A stretch of 64,000 nt of DNA from Corallococcus macrosporus. GTDB taxonomy: Bacteria; Myxococcota; Myxococcia; Myxococcales; Myxococcaceae. Position numbers and translations under genes: made by a program. Where the stretch lies: assembly GCF_017302985.1 (NCBI RefSeq), contig NZ_JAFIMU010000009.1, forward strand, positions 589,224 to 653,223, read 5' to 3'. Positions 16,694-25,080 of the stretch are shown piece after piece. Below the pieces are notes generated by a model. It saw nothing but the letters and a program-made list of their open reading frames with translations. It did not search any database and was not told the origin of the DNA. Every line of letters begins with the position of its first letter. Positions within the stretch are counted from its first letter, which is position 1.

Positions 16694-19600
16694 ATGGCCG
16701 ACAAGCTGGGATTGACGCTGGTCCGCAAGGGCCTCCTGACGCAGGCGCAGCTCGACCAGGGCATGAGCGCGCAGCTCGTGCACGGGGGCCGGCTGGGCTC
16801 CCGGCTCGTGGAGCTGGGGTTCCTCGACATCGAGACGGTGGGCATGGTGCTGGGCGAGCTGTCCCGGCTGCCCGTCGCGATGGAGGCGGACTTCGACGCC
16901 GTCACGGACGCGACGCTGAAGCTGCTCACGGCGGATCAGGCGGAGAAGCACCAGGCGTTCCCGCTCGCGGTGGAGGGCCGGCGGCTGAAGGTCGCGATGG
17001 CCAACCCGCTGGACCTGCAGACCACGGATGCGCTCGGGTTCATCACCGGCATGCGCATCGTGCCGTACGTGGTGCCGGAGCTGCGGCTGTTCCACTATCA
17101 GAACCTGCGCTACGGCATCGACCGGCCGACGCGTCCGTTGAAGGCGGCCATTCCGGTGCCCGCGCGCCGCTCGGTGTCGATGCCGTCGGTGGCGTCGTTC
17201 TCCGCGGCGCCGGTGGTCGTGCCGCCGCCGGCCGTCCCGCCTCCGCCCGCGCCCGTGCGCGCGGAGCCCGAGGTGGCGGGGATGTTCGGCGGGCTCGCGC
17301 CGGGACAGTTCCTCAGCGATGAGTCGGAGGATCAGGACGCCGACGCGGACCTGGCCGAAGCGGCCATCGTCGGCGAGGAACTGCCGGACATCGTGATGGG
17401 CGAGCCGGTGCGAGCACCGCCTGTCGTGGAGATGGCTCGGCCCAATGGGAGTCCGCCGGCCGGGCCGCCCCGGTTGTCCGCGGCGCCGCAGCCCCCGGGC
17501 ATGGTGGCCCGGCAGGGCGGGGTGCCTCCGTCTGGGATTGGTGCGCCCGGGGTTCCGGGGGTGGCTCCGCCGGGCGCTGGGGTTCCGGGTGTGGCTGCGC
17601 CGATGGGCGCTGCTCCGGGCGTGCCTCCGCATGGGATTGCGCCGACGGGCGCAGTCGCGGGTGGGCCTCCTCCGGGAGCCGGAGCGCCTGCGCGCGCGGT
17701 GCCTCCTCCGGGGCCTCCGGGAGCACAGCCTCCTGGGATGATCGGACGGGGTGGACCGGTGCCTCCGGGGACGCGGCCTTCAGCGACGGGGATCCCCACC
17801 GTGCCGAAGACGCCGCCTCCGGGCATGCGTCCCGCCGCGCCGGGAGCGCCAGGTGCACCGGGGCCGCGTCCGGTGGGCCCTCCGGGTGCGCCGATGCCTC
17901 CGGGGATGGTCCGGGCAGGACCTCCGCCCGGAGCGCCCGGCATGCCTCCCGGCGCGCCGCCCCGGCCCGGTCCGGGCATGCCTGGACCCGCGATGATGGG
18001 GCCTGCTGGCGCGGGGCCCGTGCCCCCGGGACAGCGTCCTCCGACCGGTCCTGGCGTCCCTGGTGTCGGAGCTCCCGTGGGCGCGCGTCCCATGGGGCCT
18101 CCGGGTGCACCGGGCGCCGTACCTCCGAATGCCGCGCATGGCAGGCCTGGGGTCGTGGGCGGTCAGCCGCCTCCGCCGGGTGCTCCTCCTCGCCAGGGGC
18201 CTCCGTCTGGAGCCGTGCCCTCGGTGGCCGCTGGCTCCGTGGGGGCAGTGATTCCACCTGCCTCCGTTTCGCCGCCGCGTCCGGGCGCCGCGGGGCCCAT
18301 TGCCGCGCCTCCTTCAGGCAACCCGGCCGCGAATGTCCCCGCCGGAAGCCCGCCGCCCGTGTCTGCCCAAGGGCCGTCTGGCCTCGGGACCACCGCTCCT
18401 TCGAGAGACTCGGTCGGAACGGCGAATGCCTCGCAGACGGATACTCCGGCGGCGCTTACTCCAGACGCCCTGGATTCATCCGAACCCATCACGGGCCTGG
18501 CGAACGCCTCCGAGAAGACGTCCCCGGTAGGAATTGCCAGGGACGAGTCGCCTGCTGTTGACCTGTCTTCAGGCGCAGCCCCCGTGGCTCGACGCCCGTC
18601 AGGGGTTACCAAGACCATCGCGGTCCCGGCCGCCAGTGCAGCCGGGCCTGACCTCGGAGGAACGTGGGCGGATGCATTCTCGGACGCCCCTTCCGCGAAG
18701 GCGGAGGCTGCAACCGTTCCGCCCACCCAGACGGCATCGCTGTCCGACCTGGTGCTGGATGGAGAGTTCGTCGAAGACGCCGACGTCAGCCTGAGCCCTG
18801 AGTCGTTCGACTCCGCGCCTGTCACTGCCGCTGCCGAGAAGGCCCCCGAGCCCTCGGCGGTCCTGACTGGAGATGATCTCTCCGACGACGACATCCTCGA
18901 AGACGTGGATGCCGTTGTGGCGGAACATCCCAAGGAAGCCTCGGACGTTCTCGAAGACGTGGACGTCATGTCCGCCGAGCCGAAGGCAGTCGAAGCCACC
19001 GAAGACCTGGACGTGCTGTCCACCGAGCCGCACGAAGCCGTCTCTATCCCCGAGGCGGAGCCGGTCCTGGCCGCTCCTGAAGCCCCCTCGGCTGAATCGA
19101 AGGCCGCACCTCCGCCGGAGCCTGTCTCCACCCCGGCCGTCGCGGATGCTCCGAAGGCCGATGGCCTCCTGGAGGCGATGGAGTTCGAGGACCTCCCGGA
19201 AGCACCCGCCGTGGTCGAAGCCGCGAAGCCGGAGAGCCCGTCCGTCTCCATCGAAGCGGAGCGTCCGGAGCCCGTGGAAGTGCCCGCCGCGTCTGTCATT
19301 GCCGCGCCGGACGCCGAAGCGGACGCGCTCGAGTTCAGCCTCGCGGGGGACTCGCCCAAGCCTTCCTCCACGCCCCCTGAAACCGCCGAGTCCTGGCAGG
19401 TCGCCGCCGCGCCGAAGGTCGACGCCGTGGCTCCTGTCGCGCCCCCGGAGGAGGCCCCCATCCCCGCGCCCACCGAGGAGCGCCGGCCCGAAATCCCTCC
19501 CGAGTTCGAGGTCGCCGTCGTCTCCAGCGCCGAGCCCGCGTCCAAGCCGGCTGCCCACGCGGCCCCCACGGACGCGGAAGAGCCCGCGGCCCCGCCGAAG

Positions 19601-20440
19601 CCTCGCCTCGTGGTCCCGCCCCCGGCCCCGGTCCGCGACCGGACGCCCATCTCCCTCGACGACCTGCCCACCTCCACGGAAGAGCCCATGCAGCTCGCCT
19701 CCACGTGGGAGTTCGTGGGCTGGCAGGGCGGGGAAGGGGAGGGCCCCGTGGGCCACAGCCCGGAGACCACCTGGGCCGACCGCGTCGTGGACCTGGACGT
19801 TCCCGCCGCCGCGCCCGCGGCCTCCGAGGACGGCGTGGCCCTGGCCTCCGCGTGGGAGTTCATGCAGCAGCCGTGGCAGCCGCAGGCCGTCGCGAACATC
19901 GACCCCGCGCAGGCCCTGCTCGCCGCCGCCAGCGCGTCCACGGACACACCCGTGGACGGCCCCGCCGTCACCGCCGAGCAGGTCCTCTCCGCGCTCGACA
20001 CCGCGGACTCGCAGGGCATGGTCGGCAAGGTGCTGCTGGCCTACAGCGCGGGCCGCTTCCGCCGGGCCTTCCTGCTGGGTGACAGCTTCGGCCTCGCGCG
20101 CGTGGGCCGCGCCTGGGGCCCGGGCAGCGACCGCCCGGAGGTCTCCGCGCTCAAGGTGGACCTGGACACGCCGTCCCTCTTCACCTCCGCGCTGAACGGC
20201 CCCAGCCCCAGCGTCTTCAGCGCCCCCCAGGGCCCGCAGGACGAGGCCATCTTCTCCGCGCTGTGCGGCGAGTCCGAGCACCACCTGCTCGTCTTCCCGC
20301 TCCACTCGCGCGGGCAGCCCGTGGCCTTCTTCGTCGCCGAGCACGGCCCCGCGCCCCTGGACGTCGCCATGCTGGAGGAGCTGGGCCGCATCGCGGACCG
20401 CGCGGTGGAGATCTGCACGCGCCTGCACCGCTTCCCCTGA
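16694..20440 (+). CDS. MshEN-domain protein with long Pro/Gly-rich and acidic region and C-terminal GAF-like domain
   Basis: A 1,248-residue cytoplasmic protein. Residues 1-150 match the N-terminal domain of GspE/PilB/MshE ATPases (LGLTLVRKGLLTQAQLDQGM, LGSRLVELGFLD, HQAFPLAVEGRRLKVAMANPLD), which can bind cyclic-di-GMP. No Walker A or B follows, so it is not an ATPase. Residues of about 170-560 are Pro/Gly/Ala-rich low complexity. Residues of about 570-1060 are acidic and include repeats such as LEDVDVMSAEPKAVE and TEDLDVLSTEPHEAV (near 733-783). The last 150 residues resemble a GAF-like sensor domain (GKVLLAYSAGRFRRAFLLG; HLLVFPLHSRGQPVAFFVAEHG). Codons in the low-complexity part use more T-ending forms. 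It may be a c-di-GMP-responsive scaffold; this is inferred. Confidence 0.8.
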   Translation: MADKLGLTLVRKGLLTQAQLDQGMSAQLVHGGRLGSRLVELGFLDIETVGMVLGELSRLPVAMEADFDAVTDATLKLLTADQAEKHQAFPLAVEGRRLKVAMANPLDLQTTDALGFITGMRIVPYVVPELRLFHYQNLRYGIDRPTRPLKAAIPVPARRSVSMPSVASFSAAPVVVPPPAVPPPPAPVRAEPEVAGMFGGLAPGQFLSDESEDQDADADLAEAAIVGEELPDIVMGEPVRAPPVVEMARPNGSPPAGPPRLSAAPQPPGMVARQGGVPPSGIGAPGVPGVAPPGAGVPGVAAPMGAAPGVPPHGIAPTGAVAGGPPPGAGAPARAVPPPGPPGAQPPGMIGRGGPVPPGTRPSATGIPTVPKTPPPGMRPAAPGAPGAPGPRPVGPPGAPMPPGMVRAGPPPGAPGMPPGAPPRPGPGMPGPAMMGPAGAGPVPPGQRPPTGPGVPGVGAPVGARPMGPPGAPGAVPPNAAHGRPGVVGGQPPPPGAPPRQGPPSGAVPSVAAGSVGAVIPPASVSPPRPGAAGPIAAPPSGNPAANVPAGSPPPVSAQGPSGLGTTAPSRDSVGTANASQTDTPAALTPDALDSSEPITGLANASEKTSPVGIARDESPAVDLSSGAAPVARRPSGVTKTIAVPAASAAGPDLGGTWADAFSDAPSAKAEAATVPPTQTASLSDLVLDGEFVEDADVSLSPESFDSAPVTAAAEKAPEPSAVLTGDDLSDDDILEDVDAVVAEHPKEASDVLEDVDVMSAEPKAVEATEDLDVLSTEPHEAVSIPEAEPVLAAPEAPSAESKAAPPPEPVSTPAVADAPKADGLLEAMEFEDLPEAPAVVEAAKPESPSVSIEAERPEPVEVPAASVIAAPDAEADALEFSLAGDSPKPSSTPPETAESWQVAAAPKVDAVAPVAPPEEAPIPAPTEERRPEIPPEFEVAVVSSAEPASKPAAHAAPTDAEEPAAPPKPRLVVPPPAPVRDRTPISLDDLPTSTEEPMQLASTWEFVGWQGGEGEGPVGHSPETTWADRVVDLDVPAAAPAASEDGVALASAWEFMQQPWQPQAVANIDPAQALLAAASASTDTPVDGPAVTAEQVLSALDTADSQGMVGKVLLAYSAGRFRRAFLLGDSFGLARVGRAWGPGSDRPEVSALKVDLDTPSLFTSALNGPSPSVFSAPQGPQDEAIFSALCGESEHHLLVFPLHSRGQPVAFFVAEHGPAPLDVAMLEELGRIADRAVEICTRLHRFP

Positions 20441-20446
20441 AACACG

Positions 20447-20480
20447 AAGGGCCCCGGAGCTTGAGCGCGCCGGAGCCCTT
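20447..20480. terminator. Hairpin between convergent genes
   Basis: A 14-base stem with 12 pairs (AAGGGCCCCGGAGC against GCGCCGGAGCCCTT) and a 6-base loop starts 7 bases after the MshEN-protein stop. It sits between this gene and the end of nrdJ. It is followed by CTTCACTTC on the plus strand. It may end both convergent transcripts. Confidence 0.6.
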
Positions 20481-20510
20481 CTTCACTTCACGTCACGACC
20501 GAGGCGGGCT

Positions 20511-23312
20511 TCAGCTGCAGCCGCTGGTCGTGCCGCAGTTCGCGCACTTGTAGCAGGCGCCGCTGCGCACGGTGATGGCGCCGCACTGGTGGCACGGCGG
20601 GGCGTCCGCCTGGTTCAGGTACGTGCTGCGCGAGTTCATCGCGGACAGCTGCAGCGTCGCCTGGGCTGGCACCGCCGCCTGCGTCACCGGCTCCGGACGG
20701 GCCTCCTCCACCGGCGTCACCTCCGCGTCGTCCGCGCAGGGCTCCGTGGGCAGGAACTTCAGCGACAGCCACCGGAAGATGTAGTCCGTGATGGACTTGG
20801 CGATGGGGATGGCCGGGTTGCCCGTGAAGCCGCTCGGCTCGTAGCGGGTGTGGCAGAACTTGTCCGCCAGCACCTGGAGCGGCACGCCGTACTGGAGCGC
20901 CAGCGACACGCTGGTGGCGAAGCTGTCCATCAGGCCGCTCACCACCGAGCCCTCCTTCGCCATGACGACGAAGAGCTCACCCGGCTTGCCGTCCTCGTAC
21001 ATGCCCACCGTCAGGTAGCCCTCGTGGCCACCGATGGAGAACTTGTGCGTGATGGACTGCCGCTCGTCCGGCAGCCGGCGGCGCAGCGCCTTGGGCTCGG
21101 GCATCACCGCCGGGGTGGGCTCGGCCACCGCGCGCTTCGCCTCCGGGGCCTTGTCCTGCGACGTGTTGAGCGGCTGCGTGCGCTTGCAGCCGTCACGGTA
21201 GACGGCGACCGCCTTCAGGCCGCTGCGCCACGCCTCGATGTACGCCTTCTCGATGTCCTCCACCGTGGCGTCATTGGGCAGGTTCACCGTCTTGGAGATG
21301 GCGCCCGAGAGGAACGGCTGCGCCGCGGCCATCATCTCGATGTGGCCCATCCAGTGGATGCTGCGCTGGCCCTTGGACGGCTTGAACGCGCAGTCGAACA
21401 CCGGCAGGTGCTCCGGCTTCAGGTGCGGAGCGCCCTCGATGGTGTCGTGCTTGTCCAGGTACGCGATGATGTCCTGCGCCTGCGTCTGCGGGTAGCCCAG
21501 CTTCTCCAGCGCCAGCGGGACCGTCTGGTTGACGATCTTCAGCATGCCGCCGCCCACCAGCTTCTTGTACTTGATGAGCGCGATGTCCGGCTCGATGCCC
21601 GTGGTGTCGCAGTCCATCATGAAGCCGATGGTCCCCGTGGGCGCCAGCACCGTCACCTGGCTGTTGCGGTAGCCGTGCTCCATGCCCTTGGCGAGCGCGT
21701 CGTCCCAGGCCTCCTTCTGCGCCTGGTGCAGCTCCGCGCTCACGCCGTCCGCCGGCAACTGGTACGCCGCCTTGCGGTGCTTGCGGATGACGCCGAGCAT
21801 GGGCTCCGCGTTGTTGCCGTAGCCCGCGAACGCGCCCTGCTTCTCCGCGATGCGCGCGCTCGTGGCGTACGCCTCGCCGCACATGAGCGACGTGATGGCG
21901 CCCGCCAGGTTGCGGCCGGCGGGGGAGTCGTACGGCAGGCCGGACGCCATCAGCAGCGCGCCCAGGTTCGCGTAGCCCAGGCCCAGCGGGCGGTAGTCGT
22001 GGCTGTTCTTCGCAATGCGCTCGGTGGGGTAGCGGCTGAAGCCGACGATGATCTCCTGCGCCAGCAGCACCACCGACACCGCGTGCTTGAAGGCGGCCAC
22101 GTCGAAGCCACCCTCCAGCGTGCGGAAGTGCATCAGGTTCAGCGACGCCAGGTTGCAGGCCGAGTCATCCAGGAACATGTACTCGGAGCAGGGGTTGGAC
22201 GCGTTGATGCGCGCCGTGCCGGAGCACGTGTGCCACGCGTTCACCGTGGTGTCGTACTGGAGGCCCGGGTCGCCGCACAGGTGCGCCGCCTCGGCGATCT
22301 CGCGGAACAGCTCGCGGGCCTTGTACGTCTCCATCACCTGGCCATCGCGCACCGCGCGCGTCTGCCAGGGGCCGTCGTTCACCACCGCCTTCATGAAGTC
22401 GTCGGTGACGCGCACGGAGTTGTTGGAGTTCTGGAAGAACACCGACCCGTAGGCCTCGCCGTTGAAGGACGGGTCGTAGCCCGCCTCAATCAGCGCCCAG
22501 GCCTTCTTCTCCTCGTTCGACTTGCAGCGGATGAACTCGAGGACGTCCGGATGGTCGGCGTTGAGGATGACCATCTTCGCCGCGCGCCGCGTCTTGCCGC
22601 CGCTCTTGATGACGCCCGCGAACGCGTCGAAGCCGCGCATGAACGACACCGGGCCGGACGCGGTGCCGCCGCCCGCCAGCAGCTCCTTGCTGCCGCGGAT
22701 GCTGGACAGGTTGGAGCCCGTGCCGCTGCCGTACTTGAAGAGCATGCCCTCCGTGCGCGCCAGCCCCAGGATGGACTCCATGTTGTCGTCCACGCTGTTG
22801 ATGAAGCACGCCGAGCACTGCGGGTGCTCCTCCACGCCCACGTTGAACCAGACGGGAGAGTTGAACGCCGCCTTCTGGCGCAGCAGCAGGTGCGTCAGCT
22901 CCGCGTGGAACGCCTCGCGGTCCACCGCCGACGCGAAGTAGTGCCCCTCCTCACCCCAGCGGGTGAGGGTGTCCACCACGCGCGCCACCAGCTTGCGTAC
23001 GCTCGTCTCACGCTCCGGCGTGCCGGGCGTGCCCCGGAAGTACTTCGACGCCACGACGTTCGTCGCCAGCATCGACCAGGACTTGGGGACCTCGATGTCC
23101 TTCTGGTCGAAGACGACCTTGCCGTCCTCGCCCTTGATGGACGCGCTGCGGTACTCCCACGCCAGCTCGTCCGCCGGATCCACGCCGGGCGTCGTGAAGA
23201 AGCGCTCCACGGTCAGCCCCGTGGAGGCCGTCGCCGCCTTGCCCTTCGCACGGCCTCCTCGCCGCGGCTCCCTGCCCCCCACCACCGGCTTTCCACTCAG
23301 TTCCTTCTCCAT
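20511..23312 (-). CDS. nrdJ: Adenosylcobalamin-dependent (class II) ribonucleoside-diphosphate reductase
   Basis: A 933-residue class II ribonucleotide reductase that makes deoxyribonucleotides using a B12-derived radical. It works independently of oxygen, in the cytoplasm. Visible hallmarks are NSPVWFNVGV, CSACFINSVDDNMESI, the radical-site region NPCSEYMFLDDSACNLASLNL, TGTIGFMMDCDTTGIEPD, and a C-terminal zinc-type tail with CHQC and CANC that regenerates the active-site cysteines. ATG 23312 is chosen because GGAGG lies about 9 bases upstream; the frame extends 24 codons further without a site. Two NrdR-box-like elements lie about 240-285 bases upstream, so NrdR repression is likely. Length is normal for the NrdJ subgroup. 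Confidence 0.95.
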   Translation of the reverse strand: MEKELSGKPVVGGREPRRGGRAKGKAATASTGLTVERFFTTPGVDPADELAWEYRSASIKGEDGKVVFDQKDIEVPKSWSMLATNVVASKYFRGTPGTPERETSVRKLVARVVDTLTRWGEEGHYFASAVDREAFHAELTHLLLRQKAAFNSPVWFNVGVEEHPQCSACFINSVDDNMESILGLARTEGMLFKYGSGTGSNLSSIRGSKELLAGGGTASGPVSFMRGFDAFAGVIKSGGKTRRAAKMVILNADHPDVLEFIRCKSNEEKKAWALIEAGYDPSFNGEAYGSVFFQNSNNSVRVTDDFMKAVVNDGPWQTRAVRDGQVMETYKARELFREIAEAAHLCGDPGLQYDTTVNAWHTCSGTARINASNPCSEYMFLDDSACNLASLNLMHFRTLEGGFDVAAFKHAVSVVLLAQEIIVGFSRYPTERIAKNSHDYRPLGLGYANLGALLMASGLPYDSPAGRNLAGAITSLMCGEAYATSARIAEKQGAFAGYGNNAEPMLGVIRKHRKAAYQLPADGVSAELHQAQKEAWDDALAKGMEHGYRNSQVTVLAPTGTIGFMMDCDTTGIEPDIALIKYKKLVGGGMLKIVNQTVPLALEKLGYPQTQAQDIIAYLDKHDTIEGAPHLKPEHLPVFDCAFKPSKGQRSIHWMGHIEMMAAAQPFLSGAISKTVNLPNDATVEDIEKAYIEAWRSGLKAVAVYRDGCKRTQPLNTSQDKAPEAKRAVAEPTPAVMPEPKALRRRLPDERQSITHKFSIGGHEGYLTVGMYEDGKPGELFVVMAKEGSVVSGLMDSFATSVSLALQYGVPLQVLADKFCHTRYEPSGFTGNPAIPIAKSITDYIFRWLSLKFLPTEPCADDAEVTPVEEARPEPVTQAAVPAQATLQLSAMNSRSTYLNQADAPPCHQCGAITVRSGACYKCANCGTTSGCS

Positions 23313-23893
23313 GACGCCCACCTCCAGATTCACTGAGAGTGCTGATGCAAAATTTGCAAAATAGCCAACGCCGCGAGATCCCAAGGGATCCGTTGATCAC
23401 TTCCAGGCACAGGGACGGCAGCGTTGGGATGGTCCGGGACGGGCAGAAGCCAGCGGACACACCACTGGAATCCGGGCCCGGGCCTGACTGCCCACCCGCC
23501 GGGCGGGCGGATCCATATGATCGCTGGTGGGGCCCGTCAACATCACCTGCGCCCCCATATCTAGTGTCAGAGCCCTGCTTACACACTTCATTTGGTGGAC
23601 ATTTCGAGACGCTCTGATCTCCACCCAAGGCTGATCTAATAACCCTTCGCCCGGTGGCAATGGCAGCCCTGGCTGGCAATGTATCGTCATGACCATGCGA
23701 AATCGGCGGACGTTGGGAGGAGGGCGCTCCAACCGCTTGTGATCACTCGCGGATGTTTGCTGTCAGTCCGTGTGCCGAGCGTAGGAGCGCTCCCGGGCCT
23801 ACGCGACAAACGGGCCGGTTGGGGCGGGCCTGGACGGTCGCCTGCTGAACGGCGGCATCGATTTCGACGCTCGCCCGCGTTAGGAGGCGAACC
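23313..23893. other. 581-base intergenic region between nrdJ and a divergent ferredoxin-like gene
   Basis: No convincing gene is present; frames here are short, lack ribosome binding sites and have unbiased codons. GC is clearly lower than in the flanking genes. It holds the two NrdR-box-like elements at 23553-23597 and an imperfect palindrome, GGCAGCCCTGGCTGGC (about 23662-23677). It should contain the promoters of both divergent genes. The long nrdJ leader (about 240 bases from boxes to start) could have a further regulatory role. Confidence 0.6.
23553..23597 (-). promoter_or_regulatory. Tandem NrdR-box-like operators upstream of nrdJ
   Basis: Read on the minus strand, CACCAAATGAAGTG (23597-23584) matches the NrdR box core CACWATATATWGTG at 10 of 14 positions, and CACTAGATATGGGG (23566-23553) at 11 of 14. 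Their starts are exactly 31 bases apart. Pairs of NrdR boxes about three helical turns apart are the normal arrangement at ribonucleotide reductase promoters, which strengthens two individually imperfect matches. Confidence 0.6.
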
Positions 23894-24229
23894 ATGCCGC
23901 CTCCCTTCGAACGCCACGTCTTCGTCTGCACCAACCGCCGCCCGGACGGACACCCCAAGGGGTGCTGCGCCACCAAGGGAGGGGAGGAGGTGCGGGCCGC
24001 CTTCAAGGAGGAGCTCGACAAGCGCGGGCTCAAGCGCAGCATGCGCGCCAACGCGGCCGGCTGCGTGGACACGTGCGCGTTTGGCGTCTCCGTGGTCGTC
24101 TACCCGGAAGGCACCTGGTACGGCGGCGTGAAGGTGGAGGACGTGCCCACCATCGTGGAGGAGCACCTGGTGCAGGGCCGCCCCGTGGAGCGCCTGCTGA
24201 TGCCCTTCAACAAGAAGGCGGAGCGCTGA
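23894..24229 (+). CDS. (2Fe-2S) thioredoxin-like ferredoxin domain protein
   Basis: A 111-residue protein of the thioredoxin-like [2Fe-2S] ferredoxin family, starting at ATG 23894 with AGGAGG in front. It opens HVFVCTNRRPDGHPKGCCATKGG, with the first cluster cysteines Cys12 and Cys24/25. Two more lie in NAAGCVDTCAFGVSVVVYPEGTWYGGV, the standard C-x3-4-C second half of the family. Such proteins transfer electrons or act as cobalt/iron-sulphur accessory proteins in the cytoplasm. The electron partner is not evident. It is divergent from nrdJ across a long intergenic region. Confidence 0.88.
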   Translation: MPPPFERHVFVCTNRRPDGHPKGCCATKGGEEVRAAFKEELDKRGLKRSMRANAAGCVDTCAFGVSVVVYPEGTWYGGVKVEDVPTIVEEHLVQGRPVERLLMPFNKKAER

Positions 24230-24290
24230 AGGCGGTTGCCCGCCTCGCGCCCCGCCCTCGGGGTACAGCGTTGAAGCCTAACGCCTGGAA

Positions 24291-25007
24291 CTAGTCGCGG
24301 CGGTTGCCCAGCAGCCGCAGCAGCGACAGGAACAGGTTGATGAAGTCCAGGTAGAGCGTGAGCGCGCCCACGATGCTCACCGCGGTCAGGCTCTTGAAGC
24401 CCGCGCCCGCGTGGAACTCGCGCAGCTTCTGGACGTCGTACGCGGTGAGGCCCGCGAACACGAGCACGCCCGCGCAGGCCATCACGAACGACACGGCGCT
24501 GCTCTGGATGAAGAGGTTCACCACGCCGGCGATGAGGATGCCGATGAGCCCCATGAAGAGGAACGTGCCCCAGCTGCTCAGGTCCTTCTTCGTGACGGTG
24601 CCGTAGACGGCCATCGCGCCGTAGGTCGCGGCGGTGATGAAGAACACCTGGCCAATGGAGCTGGCCGTGTAGATAAGGAAGATGACCGACAGCGTCACGC
24701 CGGTGAGCGCCGCGTAGCCCGCGAACATGACCGCGGCCACCGGGCCGGACAGCCTGGGCGCCAGGATGGACAGGCCGAACACCACGCCCAGCTGCACCAG
24801 GAACAGCATCATGCGGTTCTGCACCGCCATGCGCAGCAGCGTCTCATTGGCCAGCGTCACCATCGCCATCACGCCGGTGAGCGCCAGACCCGCGAACATC
24901 CAGCCATGCACGCGCGACATGAACGCGCGCTGCGACTCCTGCACCAGGACGTCGTCCACCCCGGCTGCCTGCCCGCCCTGCCAACCACCTGATGATTCCC
25001 ACGCCAT
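24291..25007 (-). CDS. Bax inhibitor-1/YccA family membrane protein
   Basis: A 238-residue inner-membrane protein with seven hydrophobic segments, starting MAWESSGGWQGG. Family features are FMSRVHGWMFAGLALTG after the soluble N-terminus, and the conserved last part FAGLTAYDVQKLREF followed by ALTLYLDFINLFLSLLRLLG. YccA/BI-1 (TMBIM) proteins act as pH-sensitive calcium leak channels or modulate the FtsH protease. ATG 25007 is chosen with AAGGA 10 bases upstream; a longer frame to 25052 lacks support. It is 73 bases downstream of the ATP-grasp-like gene on the same strand. Confidence 0.93.
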   Translation of the reverse strand: MAWESSGGWQGGQAAGVDDVLVQESQRAFMSRVHGWMFAGLALTGVMAMVTLANETLLRMAVQNRMMLFLVQLGVVFGLSILAPRLSGPVAAVMFAGYAALTGVTLSVIFLIYTASSIGQVFFITAATYGAMAVYGTVTKKDLSSWGTFLFMGLIGILIAGVVNLFIQSSAVSFVMACAGVLVFAGLTAYDVQKLREFHAGAGFKSLTAVSIVGALTLYLDFINLFLSLLRLLGNRRD

Positions 25008-25080
25008 GTGTTCCGTTTCCTTTCGGGCCGGGTACCGCTTTGCCCCGGCCACTGTCTAACGAGGACCCTTGGAGGACGCC

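Noticed and set aside
12251..17632. A 1,793-codon open frame on the minus strand
   Set aside because: It lies antisense to three well-supported genes and encodes an Arg/His-rich low-information sequence, as expected of shadows in very GC-rich DNA.
17450..18300. Tandem repeats resembling a repeat array
   Set aside because: The repetition comes from Pro/Gly codons of a low-complexity protein region; unit lengths are irregular and there are no spacers as in CRISPR.
23641..23700. A B12-box-like sequence (AGCCAGGGCTGCC) upstream of nrdJ, suggesting a cobalamin riboswitch
   Set aside because: The box lacks the central bases, the other conserved segments are missing, and the GCCA...GAAGG-like bases lie on the wrong side of it.
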